Of a DNA stretch of 64,000 nucleotides, positions 27,215 through 36,129 are shown piece by piece; positions within the stretch are counted from its first letter, which is position 1, and each line of letters starts with the position of its first letter. Position numbers and translations under genes: made by a program. The DNA is taken from contig DATNLZ010000014.1 in the NCBI GenBank assembly GCA_035602605.1, positions 1 to 64,000 on the forward strand. The letters are read 5' to 3'. The DNA comes from DASQHY01 sp035602605 (GTDB lineage: Bacteria; Acidobacteriota; Terriglobia; Acidiferrales; UBA7541). The notes beneath the pieces are model-generated. The model worked only from the letters and a program-made list of their open reading frames with translations. It was not told where the DNA came from and made no database searches.

Positions 27215-28269
27215 ACCTCCTTATCCGCGCGACCAATTGGGTTGGGGATGCGGTTATGTCCATTCCTGCGCTTGTCGCCGTTCGCCGCCGCTGGCCATCC
27301 GCGGAAATTTCCATTTTGGCGCGCCCCTGGGTCGCCGACCTGTATCGCGACCAGGGCCTCAGTGACCGCCTGATCGTCTACGATGCCCTTGGGAAGCATA
27401 GCGGATTTTCCGGCAGGGAAGCACTCGCCGCGGAATTGCGAAAGGAGAAGTTTGATGCCGCCATGCTTCTTCAAAATGCCTTCGACGCAGCATGGCTTGC
27501 TTGGCGCGCCCAAATACCGGAGCGTATCGGTTACGCGCGCGATGGGCGGCGACTGTTATTGACGCGCGCCATCGGTGTTCCGCGCCCCGGCGAAATCCCG
27601 CCCCACGAAAGCTATTACTATCTCGAGTTACTTCGCCGCGCTGGCTGGCTGGAGCAGAGTTCTGATCATGTTGCAGATGCTGAAACCAGTTCGCTGCGCG
27701 TTACGCAATCCTCTCTTGCGCTGGCGGAAGAAACTCTCGCTCGAGCGGGAACGCGCGCCCAGGCGCTGCGTATCGCGTTCGCTCCGGGCGCTGCGTACGG
27801 CTCCGCAAAGTGCTGGCCGGCCGAGCGCTTCGCTGCGCTGGCCGACCGTTTGATTGCCGACCTAAACGCTGATGTGATACTTTTCGGCACGTCCGCAGAG
27901 CGGAGTGTGACTGAGTCTATTTCTGCCGCGATGCGGCACCGTCCTGTGATGCTCGCCGGAGAAACTTGTATAGGGGAATTGCCGGCGCTGCTCGCTTCAT
28001 GCCGCCTTTTTGTCGGAAATGATTCGGGGGCGATGCATGTCGCCGCCGCCGTTGGTTTGCCTGTGGTTGGAATCTTTGGGCCTACCGATCCAAACGGCAC
28101 CGCTCCGATCACCGATACATTCGCGCTTGTTCAGGAACCTGTTTTTTGCAGTCCATGTTTTGTGCGACGCTGTCCGATTGATCATCGCTGTATGCTGCGG
28201 ATAACCGTGGATAGGGTGGATGCCGCTGTGCGCCGATCGCTCGCCGACCGGAGTGTGAACGGTGGTTGA
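27211..28269 (+). CDS. waaF: ADP-heptose:LPS heptosyltransferase II
   Basis: The 352-residue glycosyltransferase family 9 protein begins NLLIRATNWVGDAVMSIPAL and contains FAPGAAYGSAKCWPAERFA and the ADP-heptose site FVGNDSGAMHVAAAVGLPVVGIFGPTDP. It adds the second L-glycero-D-manno-heptose of the LPS inner core. A Cys-containing segment near the end (FCSPCFVRRCPIDHRCM) is typical of WaaF. The start overlaps lpxK by 4 bases and the stop overlaps gmhB by 8. Confidence 0.95.
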   Translation: MNLLIRATNWVGDAVMSIPALVAVRRRWPSAEISILARPWVADLYRDQGLSDRLIVYDALGKHSGFSGREALAAELRKEKFDAAMLLQNAFDAAWLAWRAQIPERIGYARDGRRLLLTRAIGVPRPGEIPPHESYYYLELLRRAGWLEQSSDHVADAETSSLRVTQSSLALAEETLARAGTRAQALRIAFAPGAAYGSAKCWPAERFAALADRLIADLNADVILFGTSAERSVTESISAAMRHRPVMLAGETCIGELPALLASCRLFVGNDSGAMHVAAAVGLPVVGIFGPTDPNGTAPITDTFALVQEPVFCSPCFVRRCPIDHRCMLRITVDRVDAAVRRSLADRSVNGG

Positions 28270-28840
28270 GGGCGGCTTGCGCCCGGCGGTTTTCCTCGAC
28301 CGCGATGGCACTCTTTGCGAGGAGATGGGCTACTTAAATCACTTGAGCCGCCTGCGGATGTTTCCGTATGCCGCTGAGGCAGTTAGGCTGATCAACGATA
28401 AGAACGTCCCGGTCATCATTGTTACCAATCAATCCGGAGTTGCGCGCGGAATATTCCCAGAATCTTTGCTGAGGGAGGTGCATGATTCGATAAACGCGGA
28501 ACTCGCGAGAGCCGGAGCAGGCGTAGAAGGTATCTACTATTGCGCGCACCGCTCGGAGGACAACTGTAACTGCCGCAAGCCGCGCCCCGGCTTGCTAGAA
28601 ACCGCGGCGCGTGAACATCAACTCGACCTCACTCGTTCTTTTGTTGTGGGCGATCGGTACGCCGATATTGAGATGGCTCATCGCTCCGGCGCGCGCGCCA
28701 TCCTTGTGCTAACAGGCTATGGGCGGGGAGAATATGAGTACCATGGCACAAGGTGGCCTCGCCAGCCTGAGTTTGTCGCCGAGGACTTAATGCAAGCCGC
28801 GGGGTGGATTATCAAACTTTTGCATAAGGAGCAGAAGTGA
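28262..28840 (+). CDS. gmhB: D-glycero-beta-D-manno-heptose-1,7-bisphosphate 7-phosphatase
   Basis: The 192-residue HAD phosphatase has FLDRDGTLCEE, VTNQSGVARG and the zinc loop CAHRSEDNCNCRKPRPG with Cys/His ligands, followed by FVVGDRYADIEMA. It removes the 7-phosphate during ADP-heptose synthesis. GTG 28262 is the start; it overlaps waaF by 8 bases. The stop overlaps the next start as GTGA. The isomerase gene gmhA is not seen in this operon. Confidence 0.95.
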   Translation: MVEGGLRPAVFLDRDGTLCEEMGYLNHLSRLRMFPYAAEAVRLINDKNVPVIIVTNQSGVARGIFPESLLREVHDSINAELARAGAGVEGIYYCAHRSEDNCNCRKPRPGLLETAAREHQLDLTRSFVVGDRYADIEMAHRSGARAILVLTGYGRGEYEYHGTRWPRQPEFVAEDLMQAAGWIIKLLHKEQK

Positions 28841-29925
28841 GCCGCGCGTGTGTTTCCCGCGCTTCTGAGCATGGCACTGTCGATCTGACGCGGCTTGCGG
28901 AAATCGTTGAAAGCTTCGCTGATCAGAGGGTCGCCCTCCTCGCCGATTTTGTCGCCGACGAATTTCAGTTTGGCGAAATCACACGTGTTTCCCGCGAAGC
29001 CCCCGTCCTGATCTTGCGACACCGTAAAACCCAAGTCCTTCCCGGCGGCGGGGCCAACGCCGCAAACAATTTAGCAGACATGGGAGCGCGAATTTTCCCT
29101 GTAAGCGTGGTGGGAGATGATGCTGCCGGCGATGCGCTACTGGATTATTTTCGCGCCAAACGGGTAAACACCGCGGGCATCTTGCATCTGCGGGGTTGGG
29201 CGACTCCTACGAAGACTCGCTTCCTTGCGCGCTGGGAGCACACGGTTCCGCAACAAGTTCTGCGCGTTGATCGTTTGCCTAGTGCGCCGCTGCCGCAGAA
29301 AGTACATGATGCGTTGCGCCGCAAGCTTATCTCCCTGCTTCGTCCGGGTATGGCGCTGCTGGTGTCTGATTACGGTTTGGGTGCGGTTACAGCGGAGCTT
29401 GTCAAAGACGCAGCTTCATCGCTTCCGAATCATCCGCTTATCACGCTTGACTCTCGGAACGCGCTTCATGATTTCCGCGGCGCCGGGATAACTGCCGCTA
29501 CTCCGAACGAAGCCGAACTCGAATCCTTGCATCACACGATGATCGGCCAGGATCGCAAAGCGCTGGAGCGTTCCGGACGCCGCACACTGGATCGTTTGCG
29601 GCTTCGCGGTCTGGTGGTCACGCGCGGGAAAGATGGCATGGCTCTGTTCGAACGCGGCAGACGACCGCTCTTGCTGCCTATCTTCGGCAGTGACCAGGCC
29701 ATTGACGTTACTGGCGCCGGCGATACGGTAATTGCCGCGCTCACGCTCGCTCTGGCTTCCGGCGCAACGTTCGTTGAAGCCGCGCATATCGCCAATATTG
29801 CCGGGGGCATCGTGGTCATGAAACGCGGCACGGCAACCGTGACGTCGCAGGAGTTGCTCGCCGCCATTCGCGGTGAAGCCACCGGCTCGGTTCCACAGCA
29901 ATCCATAGGAACGCATCCGGCATGA
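28837..29925 (+). CDS. hldE: D-glycero-beta-D-manno-heptose-7-phosphate kinase
   Basis: The 362-residue PfkB/ribokinase-fold protein contains LADFVADEFQFG, PGGGANAANNLADMGARI, LVSDYGLGAVT, ATPNEAELESL and the catalytic anion-hole DVTGAGDTVIA. It corresponds to the kinase half of the bifunctional E. coli HldE (RfaE domain I), phosphorylating heptose-7-phosphate at C1. In this organism the two halves are separate genes joined by an ATGA overlap (29922-29925). The start is GTG 28837. Confidence 0.94.
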   Translation: MSRACVSRASEHGTVDLTRLAEIVESFADQRVALLADFVADEFQFGEITRVSREAPVLILRHRKTQVLPGGGANAANNLADMGARIFPVSVVGDDAAGDALLDYFRAKRVNTAGILHLRGWATPTKTRFLARWEHTVPQQVLRVDRLPSAPLPQKVHDALRRKLISLLRPGMALLVSDYGLGAVTAELVKDAASSLPNHPLITLDSRNALHDFRGAGITAATPNEAELESLHHTMIGQDRKALERSGRRTLDRLRLRGLVVTRGKDGMALFERGRRPLLLPIFGSDQAIDVTGAGDTVIAALTLALASGATFVEAAHIANIAGGIVVMKRGTATVTSQELLAAIRGEATGSVPQQSIGTHPA

Positions 29926-30431
29926 ACTCCCTTCCTCCGCCGCTCGACACGCGCACCAAAATCCTCAGCTGTGAGACTCTTGCGCAGCATCTGGCAGAAC
30001 ATCGCCTCCTCAACCATCGCGTGGTTCTCGCTAATGGCTGCTTTGATCTGCTCCACGTTGGGCATGTGCGTTATCTAGAGGCAGCGCGTTGCGAAGGAGA
30101 CATTCTGGTTGTCGCCGTGAATTCCGATTCGAGTGTGCGCCCGCTGAAGGGCGACGGCAGGCCAATACTCCCACAACAAGCTCGAGCCAGGCTCGTCGCG
30201 GCTTTAGCTGCAGTCGCTTACGTGATTATTTTCGACGAGCCCAATGTTGAAACACTACTGGAGAATCTGCGGCCGGATGTTCACGCGAAAGGCACCGATT
30301 ACTCGCAGGAAACTGTTCCTGAGCGAGCCACAGCCGCGCGACTGGGCATCCGTGTGGCGATTGTCGGCGACGAGAAAAGGCACTCGACCCGCGATCTTCT
30401 CGCGCGCCTCCGCGAAATTCCTCATGGCTAA
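29922..30431 (+). CDS. rfaE2: D-glycero-beta-D-manno-heptose 1-phosphate adenylyltransferase
   Basis: This 169-residue nucleotidyltransferase has GCFDLLHVGHVRYLEAA (the HxGH nucleotide-binding motif) and AKGTDYSQETVPE. It is the cytidylyltransferase-fold half of HldE as a stand-alone protein, making ADP-heptose from heptose-1-phosphate and ATP. It directly follows the kinase half through an ATGA overlap. Its last codons overlap the start of waaC by 8 bases. Confidence 0.94.
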   Translation: MNSLPPPLDTRTKILSCETLAQHLAEHRLLNHRVVLANGCFDLLHVGHVRYLEAARCEGDILVVAVNSDSSVRPLKGDGRPILPQQARARLVAALAAVAYVIIFDEPNVETLLENLRPDVHAKGTDYSQETVPERATAARLGIRVAIVGDEKRHSTRDLLARLREIPHG

Positions 30432-31428
30432 CGACCGCTTCCTCATCATCCGTCTGAGTTCTCTCGGTGACATCGTTCTTACTGCTCCTGCTGTGGCGAT
30501 GCTGCGTGGATCATTTCCTGATGCCAGGATTGACTGGCTTATTGATAAAAAGTGGGCAGCGCTATTTTCAGGATGCACCGATTTCCACGAAGTGATCGAG
30601 ATCGCCGGTTCCGCCGTCCACAATTTTATGTCCACAGTACAGCACCTTCGGAAGGCGCGTTATACGTGTGTGATCGATTTTCAGGGCCTCTACAAGTCCG
30701 CTTTGTTGGCATTTCTCTCAACCGCACCGCGGCGCATCGGCTTGGCGCGTGGATTTGCGCGAGAAGGTGGCGCCGCCATGTTCTATACCGAGCGAATCGT
30801 TCCATCTTGCGAACACATCGTTGACCAAAACCGAGCACTCGCGCGAGCAGCCGGCGCCGGTCCGGAGCGTTTCCCTCCTGGATTTCCCCGGCTTACGATT
30901 GCTCCCGAGGAAATTGTCCGTCGCACGGTCGGCTGCAGTCTAAAGCAGTTCTTCGTGATCAATGCAGGCGGGGGTTGGGGATCGAAATGCTGGCCCGCAG
31001 ACCGCTACGGAATTCTGTGTCGTGAATTGGAGGCACGTTACGCTTTTCGCGCAGTTGTGAATTATGGTCCTGGCGAGCGCGCTCTTGCTGATTCTGTTGC
31101 CCGCGCCGCATCGCCCGCCGAGGTTGTTTTCTTTTGCGGAGAAATTCAGGAGCTTACGTCCTTGCTGGCGGGCGCAAAGTTCGTCGTCGCAGGAGATACT
31201 GGCCCACTGCATCTGGCAGTGGCCATGGGTACACCCGTTGTCGGACTGTATGGGGCTACTGATTGGGTTCGCAATGGGCCATACAACCGCGACGACATCA
31301 TCGTTTGCAACGACCGCTTCGAGGGAATGATGCATCAGCGAGGGCACCAGCCGGCCGCTTCGATGCTCTCGATCACTGTGGAGCAGGTACTTGCAGCCGT
31401 CGCTCAGCGCTTGGAGAAAACGGCTTGA
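30424..31428 (+). CDS. waaC: glycosyltransferase family 9, probable heptosyltransferase I
   Basis: ATG 30424 gives the family N-terminus RFLIIRLSSLGDIVLTAPAV; the longer frame reads through rfaE2 in another frame and is not real. The 334-residue protein has VIDFQGLYKSALLAF, INAGGGWGSKCWPADRYG and FVVAGDTGPLHLAVAMGTPVVGLYGATD, all GT9 marks. WaaC adds the first heptose to Kdo; being in the ADP-heptose operon with WaaF supports this, though a different GT9 acceptor is possible. The next gene begins shortly after the stop. Confidence 0.88.
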   Translation: MANDRFLIIRLSSLGDIVLTAPAVAMLRGSFPDARIDWLIDKKWAALFSGCTDFHEVIEIAGSAVHNFMSTVQHLRKARYTCVIDFQGLYKSALLAFLSTAPRRIGLARGFAREGGAAMFYTERIVPSCEHIVDQNRALARAAGAGPERFPPGFPRLTIAPEEIVRRTVGCSLKQFFVINAGGGWGSKCWPADRYGILCRELEARYAFRAVVNYGPGERALADSVARAASPAEVVFFCGEIQELTSLLAGAKFVVAGDTGPLHLAVAMGTPVVGLYGATDWVRNGPYNRDDIIVCNDRFEGMMHQRGHQPAASMLSITVEQVLAAVAQRLEKTA

Positions 31429-31448
31429 GCACCTCCGGTGAGCTCTTC

Positions 31449-31982
31449 ATGCGCTGGCGCGTCCGGCTCGGCTATCCCGTGGCTGTTGCCGCGTTGTGGC
31501 TAGCGAAGCCTACGACACGGTCGATTTGTCTAGGTGCCGCGGTTGGCATCAGCGGTTTGCTGATACGCGCGGCTGCAGCCGGTTATTTGTACAAACACGA
31601 ATCTCTTGCTACCGCCGGCCCCTACGCCTACACGCGCAATCCACTGTATTTAGGAAGCGCGTTACTTACCGCTGGATTTCTCATCGGCGTAAACTCATGG
31701 GGGGCGGCGCTGATTGTCGCCGTGTACTTTGCCCTTTTTTATCCGGTGGTAATGCATCGCGAGGAGCGGGAGCTCCATGCTCGTTACGCGGGTGCGTTCG
31801 AAGACTATCGGTGCAGGGTACCGCTGTTTTTCCCTCGCCTCCGGCCGGCACAATTGCCAAGCGCCGCCCATTCCTTCAAATTTTCCTGGGGCCAGTATCG
31901 CCACAATCGCGAATATCAAGCAGCGATGGGTTTGGTGTTCGCCATTGCGCTCTTGATCGCACTCATGCGTTGGCGCGCCTGA
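31449..31982 (+). CDS. isoprenylcysteine carboxyl methyltransferase-family membrane protein
   Basis: The protein (177 aa from ATG 31449, preceded by GGTGAG) has four or five hydrophobic helices and the family segment AGPYAYTRNPLYLGSALLTAGF plus VMHREERELHARYAGAFEDYRCRVPLFFP. Bacterial ICMT-like and phospholipid methyltransferase-like proteins use S-adenosylmethionine to methylate lipids or small molecules at the membrane. An alternative TTG start at 31425 overlaps the waaC stop. As the last gene of the LPS operon it could modify an envelope lipid; the substrate is unknown. Confidence 0.82.
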   Translation: MRWRVRLGYPVAVAALWLAKPTTRSICLGAAVGISGLLIRAAAAGYLYKHESLATAGPYAYTRNPLYLGSALLTAGFLIGVNSWGAALIVAVYFALFYPVVMHREERELHARYAGAFEDYRCRVPLFFPRLRPAQLPSAAHSFKFSWGQYRHNREYQAAMGLVFAIALLIALMRWRA

Positions 31983-31996
31983 AAAATCAGGGCGCG
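31974..31996. terminator. imperfect hairpin between convergent genes
   Basis: CGCGCCTGA and TCAGGGCGCG pair as nine base pairs with a one-base bulge around an AAAA loop, spanning the stop of the methyltransferase gene. It lies between the rightward LPS operon and leftward rlmD and could end both transcripts, but lacks a downstream T run. Confidence 0.35.
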
Positions 31997-32075
31997 GATG
32001 AGACGTTTCTCACAGCGATCTTTCACCGAAAGTCATCACCATGGTACAAAGCAGGTTATCTGCCCGCGGGCAATT

Positions 32076-33383
32076 TCATTCGCGTAACTTTAACTTCACA
32101 AACGATTCGATGTGATAGGTTTGGGGAAATAGATCAAATAAGTGGATTTCCGAAATCTCGTAGATACCAGAACCTGTTCCGGCGCTTTGCTCCGCTCGCT
32201 GGCCTGTGAATGCTGACAGATCGCGCGCCAGAGTTGATGGATCACAGGAAAGGTAGGCAATTTGGGCAGGCCGTAATTCCAGCAAGCGGGCAACAGCCTC
32301 AGGAGGCAATCCCGCGCGAGGTGGATCGAGCACCACAAAATCCGGCTTATGTCTCAGGTGTTTCACGTAAGCCGAAGCATCGGTCTGCACAGACTCGGCA
32401 GCAACGCTGTTTCCTTCCAAATTCATTTTGAGATCGCGCGTGGCGGCAAGATTTGCTTCCACCGCGACCACACGTTCGAACTGGCGCGCTAGCGGAATTG
32501 TAAACAGACCGACGCCCGCAAATAGATCCAGAGCGAAGGCGCCGCGAGTTTCGCCAGCCACTGCGCGCACCAGTTCCTCCATGAGAGACTGATTCACCTG
32601 AAAAAATGACAGGTGTCCCGCGCGATAGGAATTCTCGCCAACTCGGTAGGTGATGTATCCGGGTCCGATCAACTCAAATTGCTCACGGCTGCGATCGAGC
32701 AGGAGCAGTGACTCAAGAAAGGGAAGCAATCCGCGAAATATTTGCGCGAGCTCCTCAGGCGATGCGGGGAATTTATCAAAAGAGACATTCAGAAGAATCT
32801 TCTCGTCCGCAGAATCAGAGCTCGCCTCAATCTCGCTTATACCGACTGGAATCGCGCCATTTATCAACGCGCCGCGCAGAATTGCCAAAGTGTCCGCCAG
32901 ACGCGAAGAAAGAATTGAGCACTCAGTAACCGGGCAAAGTGTCGACGAAGCGGCTTGAAAATATCCAATGTCCGAGCCACCGGCAATGGCTGGGCGAACC
33001 GCCCACTGCGCGCGACTTCGATAGCCAAACGGCGGCGATGGGTGCTTGACGATCGGCCCGTTCCATGGAATTCGCCCGATCCGCGAGAGCGTCTCGCGAA
33101 GTATGTCGCTCTTCACCCGCAATTGCTCGGCGTACGGAATATGTTGATAGTGACATCCGCCGCAGACCCCAAAATGAGGGCATGGCGGGATGCTTCGTTG
33201 CGGCGAAGGAGCCAACATTCGTTCCACTCGTCCACGCACAAATTTCTTTTTGCGTTGCATGGGTTGAACCGCTACCTCTTCGCCGGGAAGCACAAACGGT
33301 ACGAAAACCGTTTGCCCCTCGTGGTGCGCGAGACCGTCGCCTCCGTACACAAGTTTTTCAATTCGTACGTCAATTGTAGTCAT
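32076..33383 (-). CDS. rlmD: 23S rRNA (uracil-1939-C5)-methyltransferase family
   Basis: The 435-residue RumA/RlmD-like enzyme has an N-terminal TRAM domain (IDVRIEKLVYGGDGLAHHEGQTVFVPFVLPGEEV), an iron-sulfur cysteine set (CPHFGVCGGCHYQHI, with a further Cys downstream), the SAM site FALDLFAGVGLFTIPLA, DPPRAGL and the catalytic LSCDPSTLARDL. It methylates a uridine in 23S rRNA (or a related rRNA/tRNA site; family members RlmC and TrmA are similar). It is the last gene of a leftward run. The cysteine motif favours RlmD/RlmC over TrmA. Confidence 0.92.
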   Translation of the reverse strand: MTTIDVRIEKLVYGGDGLAHHEGQTVFVPFVLPGEEVAVQPMQRKKKFVRGRVERMLAPSPQRSIPPCPHFGVCGGCHYQHIPYAEQLRVKSDILRETLSRIGRIPWNGPIVKHPSPPFGYRSRAQWAVRPAIAGGSDIGYFQAASSTLCPVTECSILSSRLADTLAILRGALINGAIPVGISEIEASSDSADEKILLNVSFDKFPASPEELAQIFRGLLPFLESLLLLDRSREQFELIGPGYITYRVGENSYRAGHLSFFQVNQSLMEELVRAVAGETRGAFALDLFAGVGLFTIPLARQFERVVAVEANLAATRDLKMNLEGNSVAAESVQTDASAYVKHLRHKPDFVVLDPPRAGLPPEAVARLLELRPAQIAYLSCDPSTLARDLSAFTGQRAEQSAGTGSGIYEISEIHLFDLFPQTYHIESFVKLKLRE

Positions 33384-33431
33384 AGTTTTGTTGTGAACTC
33401 TGGTCCTAAAGCGCTGGCGCGGGTCAGCAAT

Positions 33432-34181
33432 TTAGAGCATGTAGAAAAGGCTCAGTCGCGGCAAGCCAAACTCTTCGAACAGGCGTTTGTGGATGTACTG
33501 GCGCTCTACTTGCGCGAGTTGTGCGGAGGTCATTTTACGCCGGTATGGCGAAAGTTGCCGGTCCATTTCCCGGCGGATGCCGAGCAGTATATCTTCGCTT
33601 GCATACATGGTCGCTGCGGCCAAAAGCTTTTCTTCAAGGGATGTAAAACGGCGCTCGAGGTCTTCCAAATCTAGCCCGCCAGGCGAGTCGAGTAATGTCA
33701 GGGTTTCGGATAAATTCGCACTCACTTCGCGAACCGCCGGCGCTAGGGTCGGCTGGCGATTGCTGCATTTGACCGCAACGCAATCTAATTTCTCAATGTT
33801 ACGGCGTACGTAGCTGCGCAACTCTTCGCGCGAGAACGTTTCCTGTGCTTCTCGCGCAGCTGGCTTTGCTTGAGGTCCGGTACCGGCCGCTGTTTCTTGC
33901 AATTCGTCGGCAACCTGGAGCACCGCATCCACGCAGTACGCGAGACTCTTGAGCGAGCGGCCTGAACCTGCACGTCGCGAACGTTGAAAACTTTCAAAGG
34001 CCCGGTCGATCCCCTTCAAAACTGCGGCCAGAGGGATCTCCGCCTTTTGCCACGACTCCATGATGGCCCAATCCAGCGGGGAAACAAGCAGGTGCGCCCC
34101 GCGTTTTTTCCAGAAGTACCCTTCAATTTCACTGAAGTAATTGAAATAATTCAGCGCTATCGGTGTTCCCGGCGGGCTCAT
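33432..34181 (-). CDS. unknown protein coupled to coaX
   Basis: The 249-residue product is soluble, helix-rich and charged. It has no signal peptide. The N-terminal part (NYFNYFSEIEGYFWKKRGAHLLVSPLDWAIMESWQKAEIPLAAVLKGIDRAFE) reads as a helical domain, and the C-terminal half (about 150-249) resembles a coiled bundle rich in Glu, Arg and Leu. I do not recognise the family. It starts within the coaX stop (ATGA, 34178-34181), so it is made from the same transcript as CoA and biotin genes, and rlmD follows 48 bases after its stop. A conserved housekeeping accessory role is possible. Confidence 0.75.
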   Translation of the reverse strand: MSPPGTPIALNYFNYFSEIEGYFWKKRGAHLLVSPLDWAIMESWQKAEIPLAAVLKGIDRAFESFQRSRRAGSGRSLKSLAYCVDAVLQVADELQETAAGTGPQAKPAAREAQETFSREELRSYVRRNIEKLDCVAVKCSNRQPTLAPAVREVSANLSETLTLLDSPGGLDLEDLERRFTSLEEKLLAAATMYASEDILLGIRREMDRQLSPYRRKMTSAQLAQVERQYIHKRLFEEFGLPRLSLFYML

Positions 34182-35029
34182 CGGCGGGGCTTTCTGGAAA
34201 CCACGGCCGGACCCGGAATCGCAGGAGAGGTCCGCATTTCGCCCGACGCTTTTGTCGGCTGCCCGGCAGGGTTGCGCTCCCAGACGATTCGCAAGCCCTC
34301 GAGAGTCAAAAATGCATCGATCGTTTCGATATGTTTCGACGCACCCCCGATTAATTCAGCTTGTCCGCCGGTAGCAATTACCTTCGTCGCCGGTCCTAAT
34401 ACCTGCTTCATGCGTTGCAGAATGCCATCGACAAGGTCGGTGTAGCCATAGAAAAGGCCGGCCTGCATTGATGCCGCGGTATTGGTTCCGATAATTTGCC
34501 CCGGATCTTTGATCTCCACTCGAAACAATCGGGCGGCTCGGCCGAACAGGGCTTCGGAGGAAATTCCGATGCCCGGAGCCAGCACGCCGCCAAGATATTC
34601 TCCCTGCGATGATACGGCATCAAAATTGATCGCTGTGCCAAAATCCACGATGACGCACGGCCCGCCATATTTCTCATATGCGGCAACACTGTTCACGATG
34701 CGGTCTGCCCCTACTTCCTGCGGGTTGTCGTATTGGATAGGCATTCCGGTTTTAATGCCAGGCTCGACGAAAAGCGCCTTGCGTTGGAAATATTGCTCGG
34801 CCATTCCCGCAAGTGTTCCGTTGAGAGGCGGGACCACGGAGCTGATGATCACGCCGCCGATTTCGCTCGGCTCTAGCCCAGCCAAAGTAAAAAGATTGCG
34901 CGTCAGAATTCCGTACTCGTCAACGGTCTGATCACGCGCGGTCGTCAGGCGCCAATGAGCGACAAGTTCTTTTTCTCGGAAAACGCCGAGAACCGTGTTC
35001 GTATTCCCGACGTCAATCGTCAACAACAT
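34178..35029 (-). CDS. coaX: type III pantothenate kinase
   Basis: The 283-residue ASKHA-fold kinase begins MLLTIDVGNTNTVLGVF and has GADRIVNSVAAYEKYGGPCVIVDFGTAINFDAVS and GGVLAPGIGIS, all diagnostic. It performs the first step of CoA synthesis and is the type insensitive to CoA feedback. ATG 35029 overlaps the birA stop (TGATG); a GTG one codon upstream is an alternative. Association of coaX with birA is common in bacteria. Confidence 0.95.
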   Translation of the reverse strand: MLLTIDVGNTNTVLGVFREKELVAHWRLTTARDQTVDEYGILTRNLFTLAGLEPSEIGGVIISSVVPPLNGTLAGMAEQYFQRKALFVEPGIKTGMPIQYDNPQEVGADRIVNSVAAYEKYGGPCVIVDFGTAINFDAVSSQGEYLGGVLAPGIGISSEALFGRAARLFRVEIKDPGQIIGTNTAASMQAGLFYGYTDLVDGILQRMKQVLGPATKVIATGGQAELIGGASKHIETIDAFLTLEGLRIVWERNPAGQPTKASGEMRTSPAIPGPAVVSRKPRR

Positions 35030-36054
35030 CACAGCGCCTCAGCTACGTCGCCAGAGATCACCGTCTCTGTTCGTCCGTCTTCCCGCTTCACGCGCAGCAA
35101 TCCGTTCGAAGCCAAGCCTGCCGTTGTTCCCGTAAATGTTTCGCGCGAATTCGCGATGCGTACGCGCTTGCCCAGCGCAAACGTTGAGACTTCGGCAAAT
35201 CGGTCAAGAATTGCTTGCGGTCCATTCTCCAGAAACTGATTGTAGTAGCTCTCCAGCTTTCCCAGCAACTTCACCGCGAGCTCCAGCCGCGAATGGCTGC
35301 GACCGCTCTCCATGCGCAATGACGTCGCAATCTCCGAGAGGTTCTCTGGCATGCGCGCGTGATTCACGTTCAATCCAATACCGATAATCACAAACTGAAC
35401 GCGCTCCGGTTCAGCATGCATTTCCGTGAGGATTCCACCAAGCTTTTTTCCATTCAGCAGTAAATCATTTGGCCAGCGCAAATCCGGTGTAATCCCAGCT
35501 TGCTCCTGTATCGCGTCGCGCACGGACAAGCCGGCGAGCAGTGTCAGTAGCGGGGCGTCGGCTGGCGAAATTCCCGGACGCATTAGCACGGTCATGTAGA
35601 TTCCGCTCGCGCGCTCCGAATGCCACACTCGGCCTGCCCGCCCGCGACCAGCGGTTTGCTCCTCGGCGAGAACCACCGTCCCGTGCGGTTCGCCTTCGTG
35701 CCCCAATTGCAAAGCGACACGATTGGTCGAGTCAATTTTAAAGAAATGATAAATGTGCTTGCCAAACGTGGTATGGCGCAGGCTCCGGCGGAACAGGTTG
35801 GGGGCCAGCACATCGGGAGTTTTCTCGATGACGTAGCCAGTGCGCGCATGGCCTTTCACTTCTACACCAAGCGAGCGGAGGGTTTGTACCCAACGCCACA
35901 CCGTGGAGCGGCTTACGCCGATTTCCTCGGCTATTTTCGCGCCACTGATCACGATCATAGGTTTGTCAGCTAGCAGCGCGAGCAGGGCGGCAATTCGACG
36001 GTCAGTGGTGCCGGCAATTGTTCGAAGTGGCATAAATGTGTGCGGCGCGCACAT
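35029..36054 (-). CDS. birA: biotin-[acetyl-CoA-carboxylase] ligase BirA with HTH domain
   Basis: The protein (341 residues from 36054; MPLRTIAG at 36033 is an alternative start) has an N-terminal winged helix (MIVISGAKIAEEIGVSRSTVWRWVQTLRSLG) and the ligase core with GRGRAGRVW, DLRWPNDLLLNGKKLGGIL, IGIGLNVNH and a C-terminal SH3-like domain. It makes biotinyl-AMP and biotinylates carrier proteins. The HTH domain suggests it also represses biotin genes, none of which are in view. Confidence 0.94.
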   Translation of the reverse strand: MCAPHTFMPLRTIAGTTDRRIAALLALLADKPMIVISGAKIAEEIGVSRSTVWRWVQTLRSLGVEVKGHARTGYVIEKTPDVLAPNLFRRSLRHTTFGKHIYHFFKIDSTNRVALQLGHEGEPHGTVVLAEEQTAGRGRAGRVWHSERASGIYMTVLMRPGISPADAPLLTLLAGLSVRDAIQEQAGITPDLRWPNDLLLNGKKLGGILTEMHAEPERVQFVIIGIGLNVNHARMPENLSEIATSLRMESGRSHSRLELAVKLLGKLESYYNQFLENGPQAILDRFAEVSTFALGKRVRIANSRETFTGTTAGLASNGLLRVKREDGRTETVISGDVAEAL

Positions 36055-36129
36055 CCACGTGGCACGATTAAGATCCAGCCAGGGTTTGCGGAGTGTACTG
36101 ATCGGCTGAATCGTTCGGCATGGTGCAGC

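Noticed and set aside
30244..30423. Upstream extension of waaC
   Set aside because: It would read through rfaE2 in a different frame; the ATG at 30424 gives the family N-terminus.
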